In this document: positions 1 to 12,373 of the stretch, piece by piece
How the letters are laid out: each line of letters opens with the position of its first letter
Numbering within the stretch: position 1 is the first letter of the stretch
Origin: DASZGI01 sp035938995
GTDB taxonomy: Bacteria; Actinomycetota; Actinomycetes; Streptomycetales; Catenulisporaceae
Direction: 5' to 3'
NCBI RefSeq assembly: GCF_035938995.1
Contig: NZ_DASZGI010000240.1
Span: forward strand, 1 to 15,316
Length of the DNA stretch: 15,316 nucleotides
Made by a program: the position numbers and the translations under genes
The notes under the pieces: generated by a model
Seen by the model: only the letters and a program-made list of their open reading frames with translations
Told to the model about the DNA's origin: nothing
The model's database searches: none

Positions 1-267
1 CTGCTTCTGCAGCCACAGGATCCGAAGCAGTGCCAGTTGCGCGGCGTCGCGGCCCATGGTCGCGTCGTCCGCCGACCATGGCTCGTAGACCACGAGCCTG
101 CTGGCGGCCCTGCGCACGCGCCGCCGACGTGCCGGGTCGGGGTAAGGCAGCAGGCCGCGCAATACGGGCGATAAAAGAGCCCACAAGATCGAGAACGTGC
201 TTGTCCTCAGCCGGGCTGTCGCCTGTTCCGCGTCATCGCCGCTCTCGTTCCTGGCCATGGGCACCAT
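1..267 (-). CDS. Unknown protein, N-terminal part, cut by window edge
   Basis: A frame with no stop runs from an ATG at 267 leftward off the edge, giving at least 89 residues (begins MVPMARNESGDDAEQ). It has a hydrophobic patch around residues 25-41 (FSILWALLSPVLRGLL), then an Arg-rich stretch (PARRRRVRRAASR), then YEPWSADDATMGRDAAQLAL. I do not recognise the family. A second in-frame ATG lies at 258, and neither start has a clear ribosome binding site. It contains a TTA leucine codon at residue 32, rare in GC-rich actinobacteria, and its third-codon GC looks lower than in the core genes to its right. It sits left of an IS remnant and a tRNA, so it is probably accessory DNA. The opposite strand is also open (30-530), but that translation is Arg/Pro-rich and looks like a shadow. 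Confidence 0.4.
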   Translation of the reverse strand, partial: MVPMARNESGDDAEQATARLRTSTFSILWALLSPVLRGLLPYPDPARRRRVRRAASRLVVYEPWSADDATMGRDAAQLALLRILWLQKQ

Positions 268-299
268 CGTGCCGTCCCGCACGTCCCGGCATCGGGCAA

Positions 300-572
300 T
301 TACCGAGGCAAGGCGGAGCGGCGTTCGGGGTGGGCAGCGGCGATGTACTTCATCGCGGTGACCACGGGCGGGTTGGTGCGCCAGTAGGTGGCCGCCAGCA
401 GCACGCGCTCCTCCAGTGGCAGCGACCACCGGCGGCCTGGCATGGGCGCGTCGGCGCCCTCGCAGCGCAGTTGGCTAACCAGAGCGCGGAATGCACGCGG
501 TCTCAGCCCGGTGAGCGGGGTTGTCCATGAGAGCTGCGACGCCGTGATCACCAGATTCAGGAGGCGGGACAA
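300..572 (-). pseudogene. IS5-type transposase, N-terminal fragment
   Basis: The 90-residue reading frame contains LTGLRPRAFRALVSQLR, then RRWSLPLEERVLLAATYWRTN. This resembles the N-terminal helix-turn-helix part of IS5-family DDE (Tnp_4 type) transposases, where I expect LTGLSPRAFRALV...LPLEERVLLVATYWRTN followed by a helix-turn-helix and the DDE catalytic domain. Here the similarity stops after YWRTN: the frame continues with an unrelated PPVVTAMKYIAAAHPERR and ends at a TAA at 300. No catalytic domain is visible to the left. The start is uncertain: TTG at 572, or a GTG a few codons in (VITASQLSW). The full-length protein is usually about 250-280 residues, so most of it is missing. Family recognition is from memory of the motif, not a search. 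Confidence 0.65.
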
Positions 573-674
573 GAGCTTTTAGGGGCTCCTGAGACCGCTG
601 CGGATCACAAGCGTACGCAGCCGTTCATAGCCATCCGCAAAATATGCCGACGGACTTTTCACGGACTTCTACTC

Positions 675-710
675 AAAAGAGGCCCCACCGGGAACACCGG
701 TAGGGCCTCT
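675..710 (-). terminator. Rho-independent terminator after tRNA-Ile
   Basis: On the minus strand a 13-bp stem (679-691 with 697-709; GAGGCCC and ACCGG blocks joined by one T-G wobble) encloses a 5-nt loop and is followed by TTTT (675-678). It starts about 15 nt past the tRNA CCA end, so it most likely ends tRNA transcription. Confidence 0.8.
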
Positions 711-724
711 GACCAGCAACTATT

Positions 725-801
725 TGGTGGACCTAGGAGGACTTGAACCTCCGACCTCTTCCTTATCAGGGAAGCGCTCTAACCGACTGAGCTATAGGTC
801 C
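725..801 (-). tRNA. tRNA-Ile (anticodon GAT)
   Basis: The minus strand folds as a complete cloverleaf. The 7-bp acceptor stem GGACCTA/TAGGTCC closes the molecule, the D arm is GCTC-AGTCGGTTA-GAGC, and the anticodon arm is CTTCC-CTGATAA-GGAAG with anticodon GAT. The T arm is GGAGG-TTCAAGT-CCTCC. The discriminator base is A (728), and the CCA end is encoded (725-727). A tRNA-Ile gene downstream of gyrA and the DUF3566 gene is usual in actinobacteria. A tRNA-Ala often follows it, but none is visible in the remaining sequence to the left. Confidence 0.97.
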
Positions 802-839
802 GCGTCTGCGCTGCCCTCGCTTGGGGCGAGCGCTAGAGC

Positions 840-868
840 AGATTACCGCATCGGTGCGGCTGTCCCAA
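840..868 (-). promoter_or_regulatory. Candidate tRNA-Ile promoter
   Basis: On the minus strand TTGGGA (863-868) and TAATCT (840-845) are separated by exactly 17 bp, matching the principal sigma-factor pattern TTGACa-N17-TAnnnT. The start point would be near 833, about 30 nt before the mature tRNA. A small hairpin (CCGCA/TGCGG, 847-860) lies in the spacer. The prediction rests on sequence pattern only. Confidence 0.5.
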
Positions 869-874
869 AACGGC

Positions 875-1639
875 TTATTGGTCCTCGGCGAGGGTGACCT
901 CGAAGCCGCCGACGAAGCCCGAAGCCAGGTTGTAGAGGTAGGAGCCGAGGGTGGCCAGGGCGGTGACCAGGACGACGTCGACGAGCGCAACGATCATCAT
1001 ATAGCCCTCGACGTGGCTGAAGGACAGGAAGCTGGAGACGCTGAACGAGCTGGTGGTGGTGCCCGAGCCGCTGCTGGTCAGGTCGCCGACAGTCTTGTTG
1101 AGCGAGGAGAACACGCCCAGCGCGTTGAGCACGTTCCACACCACGGCGGTGCCGACGATGGTCACGATGCCCATCGCGATCGACAGCACGAACGACACCT
1201 TCATCACCGACCACGGGTCCACCCGGGCGACCCGCAGACGGGCCTTGCGCACCCTGGCCTGGGTGGGCGAGCCGGGTCCGGCCGCGCCACCCTGCCGTGC
1301 CTCGCCCTGGGCGGCGCTCCCGATCGCCGCGCCGACCCGGGCGAACGAGCGTCCGGCGCCAGTGAGTGCACGGCCCATCGACTCCGTTGCCGCGGCGCCT
1401 GGGCGGGCACCAGTCGGAGTCGGGGTCGGGGCGCCCACCTGCTGCGGACCGCCGGGAGCACCCTGCTGGCCCTGGCCCTGGGGCGCCGGCGGGCTCACCG
1501 CGGGGTTCTGGCCGCTGGCGTACGGGGCACCACCGAACTGGGGGGCGGTCGCCGCCTGCCGTACGGCCGTGGACGCGGCATCGCCGTACGTGCGGCTGCC
1601 CGCGGCGCGCCCCTCATTCGGGTTCGGGCTCTCAGTCAC
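875..1639 (-). CDS. DUF3566 transmembrane protein
   Basis: The 254-residue membrane protein has a long low-complexity N-terminal half (residues 1-125, rich in Pro, Gly, Gln and Ala). The conserved DUF3566 core begins near residue 130 with RKARLRVARVDPWSVMKVSF. Two membrane helices follow at about 147-173 and 213-235, separated by a Ser/Thr-rich loop. The protein ends with LASGFVGGFEVTLAED, a strongly conserved tail of this family. Its function is not established. It is almost always found just after gyrA in actinobacteria. The start is GTG at 1639, preceded by a G-rich AGGGGG. It lies 224 bp after gyrA and 73 bp before the tRNA-Ile gene, so it may have its own promoter. Confidence 0.93.
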   Translation of the reverse strand: MTESPNPNEGRAAGSRTYGDAASTAVRQAATAPQFGGAPYASGQNPAVSPPAPQGQGQQGAPGGPQQVGAPTPTPTGARPGAAATESMGRALTGAGRSFARVGAAIGSAAQGEARQGGAAGPGSPTQARVRKARLRVARVDPWSVMKVSFVLSIAMGIVTIVGTAVVWNVLNALGVFSSLNKTVGDLTSSGSGTTTSSFSVSSFLSFSHVEGYMMIVALVDVVLVTALATLGSYLYNLASGFVGGFEVTLAEDQ

Positions 1640-1715
1640 GGCTCTCGGCCCCCTGCGATCGATGGTGCGTTCATCGGGACACTCTGCTTCCTTCTGGATC
1701 CGGGCCCCGCGCGTC

Positions 1716-1735
1716 CGGCTCCCGGTGGGGAGCCG
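1716..1735. repeat. GC-rich hairpin between gyrA and the DUF3566 gene
   Basis: A perfect 8-bp stem, CGGCTCCC and GGGAGCCG, encloses a 4-nt loop GGTG. It lies about 130 bp past the gyrA stop in the 224-bp gap. There is no T-run on either side, so it could be a weak terminator or an RNA processing/stability element. Confidence 0.45.
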
Positions 1736-1863
1736 CGCCGCGCCGAGTCCGACTACCCGGGACGGATCGCCGTATCCGCCGTTTCGCGCTGACCGTCGTG
1801 GCGGCCGACTCCCCCTGCGCCGAGGCGAGGAGACAGGCTCTCCGCCCCGGTCGCTTGTGTGTA

Positions 1864-4551
<2,688 letters not shown>

Positions 4552-4614
4552 GAAGGGTCGTTCCTTTTGTCAGATCGCGGTGCTGGGGATGCCTTTCAGG
4601 CGCCGGGCGGCGCG

Positions 4615-6666
<2,052 letters not shown>

Positions 6667-6839
6667 GGACGCGAAACCCTTTCTCAACGTCAGCGGCACC
6701 AGCCCGGTCGGGGAAACACCGAACGGCGCCACAAGGCGAGGAACTGGAGCGCGCCATCGCGGCACCAGCGGCAGGCCGGACGAGGGTGGGTCCACCGGGG
6801 TCTCCGGCCGGAGGTCCTCTACTGCCTGGAACACGTTCC

Positions 6840-6845
6840 ATTCTA
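6840..6845 (-). promoter_or_regulatory. Possible gyrB -10 element
   Basis: TAGAAT on the minus strand is a good -10 match and would place the start point near 6833, giving a leader of about 165 nt before the GTG. No convincing -35 hexamer lies 15-19 bp upstream, so this is only a candidate. Confidence 0.3.
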
Positions 6846-6910
6846 CCGGTTCGCGACGACAAGAGGCGCCACACGCCGCTAGACGGCGCTTCTGAGCTGA
6901 TCCACCCCTG

Positions 6911-6954
6911 GTCGAGTGTCCCCCCACGTGACGGGGGGTCGGTTCACGCTCGAC
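6911..6954. repeat. Nested inverted repeat in the dciA-gyrB gap
   Basis: An outer pair GTCGAG (6911-6916) / CTCGAC (6949-6954) encloses an inner pair CCCCCC (6920-6925) / GGGGGG (6933-6938) with a 7-nt loop. The structure sits in the 417-bp gap between the DUF721 gene (stop at 7084) and gyrB. There is no T-run. It could end the upstream transcript or act as a control element for gyrB; nothing else was recognised in this gap apart from the -10 candidate. Confidence 0.4.
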
Positions 6955-7083
6955 GCCATGACGCCGCTGGACGTTAAGGCAGCGGCCGGGTGCTTGAGGC
7001 TCACGCGGAGTCGCTGTCGAGCTGTTGCGTGCTGTAAACCATCCTGGCGGCACCGGCGAGCCAAAGCTGCCAAAATCACCCGT

Positions 7084-7839
7084 TCAGCCGCGACGGGAGT
7101 CCCAGCCGCCGGACGAGGAGCGGCCGCGGCGCCAGCTCGGCGGGTTCGGTCCGAGGACCGCGATGCGTTCTATGGCGCCGCGCAGTTCGCCGCCGGAGGC
7201 CGGACGCGGGTAGCTCGCCGCGGCCGGAGCAGCAGCCGGGTCGGCTCGCCGCCGTGGCGTGGCGGAACTGCCGCTCTCCAGGAGGGAGATCAGATCGTCT
7301 GCCGGTTCGGTGCGTTGCTCGTCGCCGCGGCGCTGGGGCGGCGGAGCACCGACTGCGCCCAACGTGGTGCCGGTCGGGCGCGGGTAGCCGGCTCCGGCCC
7401 GGCGGGGCATCGCCGCGTTCAGCCGCGCCAGCAGCGCCGAGGAGAGGTTGCGCAGTTCAGTGGCCCATGCCGACGAGTCGGTCTGCACGGTGAGCACGCC
7501 GTTCTCGAAGGAGACCGGTTCGCAGTGCGCGGCGATGCGCGGTCCGACGATGTCGGCCCACCCGTGGATGATCCCGCCGACCGCCGCGGGCGCCTCCCAT
7601 CCGGCCTCGGCCAGCAACCGGGCCAGCGTGGACTCCAGGGGCTGGGGGTCGCGGTCGTCCGGGCGGGCGCCGGAGCGGCGGGTCTGCTGCTCGCCGGGGT
7701 TGCGGCGCCGGGCCGCTTTGCCCTCCTCGATCCGGCGCGCGCGTGCGCGGGCGGCGGCGAGGGCGGTGCGAGCGAGGTCTGCTCCCCGCTGGCCGCCTGA
7801 TCCGGTCGCGACGTCCGCGGATTCCGGCGTGTCGCTCAT
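7084..7839 (-). CDS. DUF721 protein, DciA-like helicase loader
   Basis: DUF721 proteins related to DciA help load the replicative helicase DnaB in bacteria that lack DnaC or DnaI. The 251-residue product begins at ATG 7839, which overlaps the recF stop (ATGA, 4 bp), so the two are translationally coupled. Residues 1-65 are Arg/Ala-rich and probably disordered. The DUF721 core is about 66-145, with LESTLARLLAEAGWEAP, then GGIIHGWADIVGPRIAAHCEPVSF, then GVLTVQTDSSAWATELR. A Pro/Arg/Gly-rich stretch at about 146-220 separates this from a final conserved segment, IERIAVLGPNPPSWRRG. In the relatives I recall those two parts are nearly contiguous, so this is an insertion. The frame is open to 8118, but that extension is the shadow of recF. 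Confidence 0.88.
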   Translation of the reverse strand: MSDTPESADVATGSGGQRGADLARTALAAARARARRIEEGKAARRRNPGEQQTRRSGARPDDRDPQPLESTLARLLAEAGWEAPAAVGGIIHGWADIVGPRIAAHCEPVSFENGVLTVQTDSSAWATELRNLSSALLARLNAAMPRRAGAGYPRPTGTTLGAVGAPPPQRRGDEQRTEPADDLISLLESGSSATPRRRADPAAAPAAASYPRPASGGELRGAIERIAVLGPNPPSWRRGRSSSGGWDSRRG

Positions 7840-9035
7840 CCGGTCGGCTCCGGTTCCGGCGGGTTGTCGCCGCTCTCCTGCATGTTCACGGAGCCCTCGG
7901 CGACGAGGTAGCGCTTCCCGCCGAGCTCGGCCGGGACGTCCTGCTCGACCGCCGCGGTGACGATAACCTGCTCGGCGTTCGCAGCCACGGCCGCCAGATG
8001 CGCCCGGCGGCTGGAGTCGAGCTCTGCGAAGACGTCGTCGAGCAGCAGAACGGGCTCGATGCCGTCGGAACGCAGCAGTTCGTAGGAGGCGAGCTTGACG
8101 GCGAGCGCGAACGACCATGATTCGCCGTGGCTCGCGTAGCCCTTGGCGGGGAGCGGGCCGCTGCCGTAGTCGATCGTCAACGCCAGGTCGTCGCGGTGTG
8201 GGCCGACCAGGGTGAGGCCGCGCTCGACCTCGGAGGGCCGCGCCTCGGTCAGCGCCTCGCCGAGCGCGGCCTCGAGCTCTGCGACGGTGAGCGGTCGGTC
8301 GGCGGGCGCCCCGGACTCACCGAGGGGAAATGAGGGCCGGTATTCGACGGCCGCGCCTGAATGCCCTGCGATGGTGCCGTATGCCTTATCCACAAGCGGT
8401 GCAAGTCCGCGTAGCACGGCGAGGCGCGCGGCGAGCAGCTGTGCGCCCGCTTTGGCCAAGTGCCCATCCCAGACATCGAGCGTGCTCAGGTCAGGGGCCT
8501 GTCCTCCCCGGGCACCGCGCCTGACCATCGAGGCCGAGCGTAGGAGGGCGTTGCGTTGCTTGAGCGCGCGCTCGTAATCGGCGCGCACGGCGGCGTAGCG
8601 GGGAGCGCGGGCGACGAGCAGTTCGTCGATGAACCGGCGGCGCTCGGCCGGGTCGCCCTTGACCAGGGCGAGGTCTTCCGGGGCGAACAGGACCGTGCGC
8701 AGATAGCCGAGGACGTCGCGGGGACGGCTGACCGGGGAGCGGTTGAGGCGTGCCCGGTTCGCCTTGCCCGGGTTGATCTCCAGTTCGATCAGGGCCGTGC
8801 GGTCCTCGTGCCGGACCGCGCCGCGCACGACCGCCCGGGGCGCGCCGGCCCGCACCAACGGAGCGTCCTGGGCGACCCGATGGCTGGCCTGGTTCGCGAG
8901 GTAGCCGATGGCCTCGACCACGTTCGTCTTGCCCTGCCCGTTGCGTCCGACGAGCACGCCGACACCCGCCTCGAGGGGGAGTTCGAGGGCGGTGTAGGAC
9001 CGGAAGTCGGCCAAGGACAGATGGATCAGGCGCAC
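7836..9035 (-). CDS. recF: DNA replication/repair protein RecF
   Basis: RecF is an SMC-like ABC ATPase that binds gapped DNA and, with RecR and RecO, helps load RecA. The 399-residue protein opens with MRLIHLSLADFRSY and has Walker A GRNGQGKT at 30-37. The family signature FAPEDLALVKGDPAERRRFIDELL spans about 117-140. GPHRDDL lies near 278-284. The ABC signature region is ASHGESWSFALAVKLASYE at 301-319, and Walker B VLLLDDVFAELD is at 329-340. Its length is in the normal 360-400 range. The start is GTG at 9035, with only a weak ribosome binding site (GGGAA about 12 nt upstream). A 248-bp gap separates it from gnd, so recF-dciA may be a separate transcript. Confidence 0.96.
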   Translation of the reverse strand: MRLIHLSLADFRSYTALELPLEAGVGVLVGRNGQGKTNVVEAIGYLANQASHRVAQDAPLVRAGAPRAVVRGAVRHEDRTALIELEINPGKANRARLNRSPVSRPRDVLGYLRTVLFAPEDLALVKGDPAERRRFIDELLVARAPRYAAVRADYERALKQRNALLRSASMVRRGARGGQAPDLSTLDVWDGHLAKAGAQLLAARLAVLRGLAPLVDKAYGTIAGHSGAAVEYRPSFPLGESGAPADRPLTVAELEAALGEALTEARPSEVERGLTLVGPHRDDLALTIDYGSGPLPAKGYASHGESWSFALAVKLASYELLRSDGIEPVLLLDDVFAELDSSRRAHLAAVAANAEQVIVTAAVEQDVPAELGGKRYLVAEGSVNMQESGDNPPEPEPTG

Positions 9036-9115
9036 GGCATTACAGCGTTCCCGGTGGTTCGGACTTTGGTGTGGTCGTCATGTCGGGTAGGTGCGTTCGG
9101 CTGGAGAGACGGTCA

Positions 9116-9159
9116 GGGATCGGATCAGTGGCCTACTGCAGCGCCGTTGATCCGATCCC
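9116..9159. repeat. 12-bp perfect inverted repeat between gnd and recF
   Basis: GGGATCGGATCA (9116-9127) and its exact reverse complement (9148-9159) flank a 20-nt loop. It lies 125-168 nt past the gnd stop and about 80 bp before recF. There is no T-run on either strand. It could be a terminator-like RNA hairpin or a binding site for a dimeric regulator. Just left of it, GTGCTTC occurs three times between about 9209 and 9236. Confidence 0.6.
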
Positions 9160-9283
9160 AGTGCGTCATCGGCACGGTGGGTAAGGCAGGTTCGTGCCGT
9201 TCGGTTCGCGGTGCTTCTGCTAGTGCTTCGGTGCTTCGCTTCTGTTATAGGGCTCGCAGCTCGAGGATCCGGCCGCCGGTGGC

Positions 9284-10198
<915 letters not shown>

Positions 10199-10278
10199 CT
10201 GCGGTTCCTCTTCCGTGGAAAGCTGTTCGGTCGATCCGACCACGTTGTCGCGTTCGGATCGACCGTATCGCGTGAGGC

Positions 10279-10316
10279 CCGGCTGAACATGCGCGGGCCT
10301 GCGCGGGTTCAGCCGG
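10279..10316. repeat. 10-bp inverted repeat over the dnaN stop codon
   Basis: CCGGCTGAAC (10279-10288) and its reverse complement (10307-10316) enclose an 18-nt GC-rich loop. The right arm includes the dnaN stop codon (10309-10311). In the transcript this would be a strong hairpin at the 3' end of dnaN, perhaps limiting read-through into gnd. There is no T-run on the minus strand. Confidence 0.55.
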
Positions 10317-11445
10317 ACAGCCGGATCGGCATGATGAGGTAGCGGTACGCGGGGTCGTGCTCGGCGTCCACGGCGGGGCGGCCGGTGATCACGGCGGGCT
10401 TGGTCGAGGTCGTGTACGACAGCTGGGCGTACGGCGCGTCGATGGCGCCGAGCCCCTCGAGCAGATAGCCCGGGTTGAAGGCGACGGAGATGTCGGCCTC
10501 GTCGAAGACCGCGTCCATCGACTCGGAGGCTTGGGCCTCATCACCGGAGCCGGCCTCCAGGGTGACCTGCCCGGCGGAGAAGGACATCCGGATCGGGGTG
10601 TTGCGCTCGGCCACGAGCGCGACGCGCTTGACCGCCTCGATCAGCGGAGCGGTCTCGATCACCGCGGCGCCGGTGTACTCGGCCGGGAACAGCGCGTTGT
10701 ACTTGATGAATTCGCCCTCGAGAAGGCGAGTCGTGGTGCGGCGGCCGCCGGCCTCGAAGCCGATCAGGCCTTCGCCGGTGCGGCCGTCCTCGCCGGACAG
10801 CGCGATGGTGACCCACTCGCCGGAGGTGAGCGACTTGGCGATGTCGTGCAGGGTGCGGGCGGGGATGAGGGCGACCGCCTCGGTGTCGGCCCGCTCCGGC
10901 TTCCAGAGGATCTCGCGCACGGCGAGGCGGTAGCGGTCGGTGGCGGCGAGCCGGAGGGTGTCGCCGTTGATCTCGACCCGGACGCCGGTGAGGAAGGGGA
11001 GCGTGTCGTCCTTGCCGGCGGCGACGGCGACCTGGGCGACGGCGGCCGCGAAGGTCGCGCCGGCGATGGCACCGCTGGCGACGGGCATCTCCGGCAGCGT
11101 GGGGTAGTCGTCGACGGGCATTGTCTGGAGGGTGAACCGCGAGGTGCCGCACACCAGCAGGACCTTCGAGCCCTCTGTGCTGACCTCGACCGGCCGATTC
11201 GGCAGCGAGCGGGCGATCTCGGCCAGCAGCTTGCCGGAGACCAGCGCGGTGCCGTCCTGCTCGACGTCGGCCTCGGCGACTGAGCGGGCCGAGACTTCGT
11301 AGTCGAAGCCGGAGATGGTCAGGCTGCCCTCCTCAGCGCGCAGCAGCAGCCCGGCGAGCACCGGGGCCTGCGGCCGGGCAGGCAGGGAGCGGGCGGTCCA
11401 CGCGACCGCGTCTGCTAGCACATCGCGTTCCACACGGAACTTCAC
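10309..11445 (-). CDS. dnaN: DNA polymerase III beta subunit (sliding clamp)
   Basis: DnaN forms a ring-shaped dimer that tethers DNA polymerase III and many repair proteins to DNA. The 378-residue product matches the three-domain clamp fold in length. It begins MKFRVERDVLADAVAWTARSLPARP, includes DDTLPFLTGVRVEI and LAATDRYRLAVRE in the middle domain, and ends YRYLIMPIRLSG, the usual C-terminal clamp motif. The start is GTG at 11445, with a strong ribosome binding site AGGAGG about 9 nt upstream on the minus strand. It lies just left of oriC and is transcribed away from it, with the replication fork. Two overlapping hairpins precede the ribosome binding site. Confidence 0.98.
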   Translation of the reverse strand: MKFRVERDVLADAVAWTARSLPARPQAPVLAGLLLRAEEGSLTISGFDYEVSARSVAEADVEQDGTALVSGKLLAEIARSLPNRPVEVSTEGSKVLLVCGTSRFTLQTMPVDDYPTLPEMPVASGAIAGATFAAAVAQVAVAAGKDDTLPFLTGVRVEINGDTLRLAATDRYRLAVREILWKPERADTEAVALIPARTLHDIAKSLTSGEWVTIALSGEDGRTGEGLIGFEAGGRRTTTRLLEGEFIKYNALFPAEYTGAAVIETAPLIEAVKRVALVAERNTPIRMSFSAGQVTLEAGSGDEAQASESMDAVFDEADISVAFNPGYLLEGLGAIDAPYAQLSYTTSTKPAVITGRPAVDAEHDPAYRYLIMPIRLSG

Positions 11446-11473
11446 CGGTTTCCGCCTCCTGTAGCTCCTGCTA

Positions 11474-11509
11474 GATCGGGTGCCGCAGCGCCGCCCGATC
11501 GGGGCGGCG
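11474..11509. repeat. Two overlapping hairpins in the dnaN leader
   Basis: One pair is GATCGGG (11474-11480) with CCCGATC (11494-11500). The other is CGCCGCCC (11489-11496) with GGGCGGCG (11502-11509). They share 11494-11496 and cannot both form. They lie about 30-65 nt upstream of the dnaN start. They could form alternative structures in the dnaN leader RNA, if transcription starts upstream of them. Confidence 0.4.
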
Positions 11510-11559
11510 AGCTGTGGCCCACCATCATGCCGCGTCCCGCCGACACCTGGGGACGCTCT

Positions 11560-12135
11560 GAGGCGAAAGCCGAGGGGTGCCGCAGGTTTTCCACAGTGCT
11601 GTGGATGGAAATAGGACTTCCGAGGGCCACAGCGGGATTGCTCCCCACTTTAGCGGGAGGCTCGCAGATTGGACCTCTCATCACCGGGGAAAGTTTTCCA
11701 CAGAATTGCTGCGGATCGACTGGTGTACGGGATCCGGTCTTATATCTCTGTAGTGGTAGTAGTAGGCGCTGTGGATATGTGGAAAAGCGTCCTTTTCCCA
11801 GCTCACTCGGCGAATTTCCGTCCACAGGCTGTGTGGAGAACCTGGGGAGAAATCCAGGAGACCTGTGGATGAAGTGGCTCTGTCCACACGGTCTCCACAA
11901 GCGTCCCCAGTTTTTGCACAGCTTATCCCCAGTAACATCCCCACGCCTGGGGATAACTTTGTCACTCGAACCGGTGATACGCCGACCACCTGCGGCGTTT
12001 ATGCACAGAACTTATCCCCAGCTTTCCACAGGTGTGGAAAAGCGGAGCTCGCAATCCCGTATGCCGCGTATGTCTATTTTGTTCTCTATGTGACGATCAC
12101 TGTATCGATGCGGACATTAGTCGACTAATTCCGGC
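11560..12135. other. oriC: Chromosomal replication origin oriC
   Basis: This gap between dnaA and dnaN carries a dense set of 9-mers related to the actinobacterial DnaA box TTGTCCACA. Forward copies start at 11587, 11694, 11818, 11880, 11891, 11923, 12012 and 12022. Reverse copies start at 11600, 11770, 11778, 11832, 11864, 11948 and 12033. The commonest forms are TTTTCCACA (four) and TTATCCCCA (three); CCGTCCACA and CTGTCCACA also occur. Two copies (11770 and 11778) overlap by one base, and 12012-12041 packs three. An AT-rich stretch at about 12058-12130 lies beside the cluster and is a candidate unwinding region; it contains a perfect 14-bp palindrome ATTAGTCGACTAAT (12116-12129). Box assignment is by eye. 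Confidence 0.93.
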
Positions 12136-12266
12136 GCCGCGGCGGCGACACGCCACTAACCCACGAAAAGAAATCCCCTCGAGCGACGGCGTGGGCGGAG
12201 ACGCACGCGAGTCAGCGTGCGGGATCCGGCGATCGTGAGTCGAGCGCCCGGACGGACCGCTCCGCA
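12136..12266. other. Spacer between oriC and the pyrE fragment
   Basis: I see no gene, DnaA box or clear inverted repeat here. The sequence is GC-rich, unlike the AT-rich stretch just to its left. Confidence 0.5.
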
Positions 12267-12373
12267 ATGCCGATCACGTTCGCCCCGGAGAGCCCGCAGC
12301 GCACCGAGTTGCTGGCCGAGATCAAGGCCAAGGCCGTGGTGCACGGCAAGGCGATCCTCAGCTCAGGCCGCGC
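12267..12373 (+). pseudogene. pyrE: 5' fragment of orotate phosphoribosyltransferase gene (pyrE)
   Basis: From the ATG at 12267 the plus strand reads MPITFAPESPQRTELLAEIK, then AKAVVHGKAILSSGR. The segment ELLAEIKAKAVVHGK plus LSSGR closely matches the N terminus of actinobacterial PyrE, which I expect to continue with (E)ADYYVDLRR. PyrE makes OMP from orotate and PRPP. Here the match ends after about 36 residues, within a few bases of a perfect 24-bp palindrome starting at 12374. The frame then runs on open through unrelated sequence and into antisense dnaA (to 12860) without any PRPP-binding motif. The full protein is about 180 residues, so about 80 percent is missing. pyrE is not part of the usual oriC neighbourhood. 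Recognition is from memory of the family, not a search. Confidence 0.7.

Noticed and set aside
6667..7053. 129-codon in-frame extension at the front of gyrB
   Set aside because: It is Arg/Pro-rich and unconserved, and a better start (GTG 6666 with AGAAAGGG upstream) gives the normal GyrB length.
7840..8118. 93-codon in-frame extension at the front of the DUF721 gene
   Set aside because: It lies wholly within recF in another frame, and the ATGA overlap at 7836-7839 is a natural coupled start.
11587..12041. Regular short repeats that could suggest a CRISPR array
   Set aside because: The repeats are 9-mers in both orientations at irregular spacing and match DnaA boxes; no 25-37 bp repeats or uniform spacers are present.
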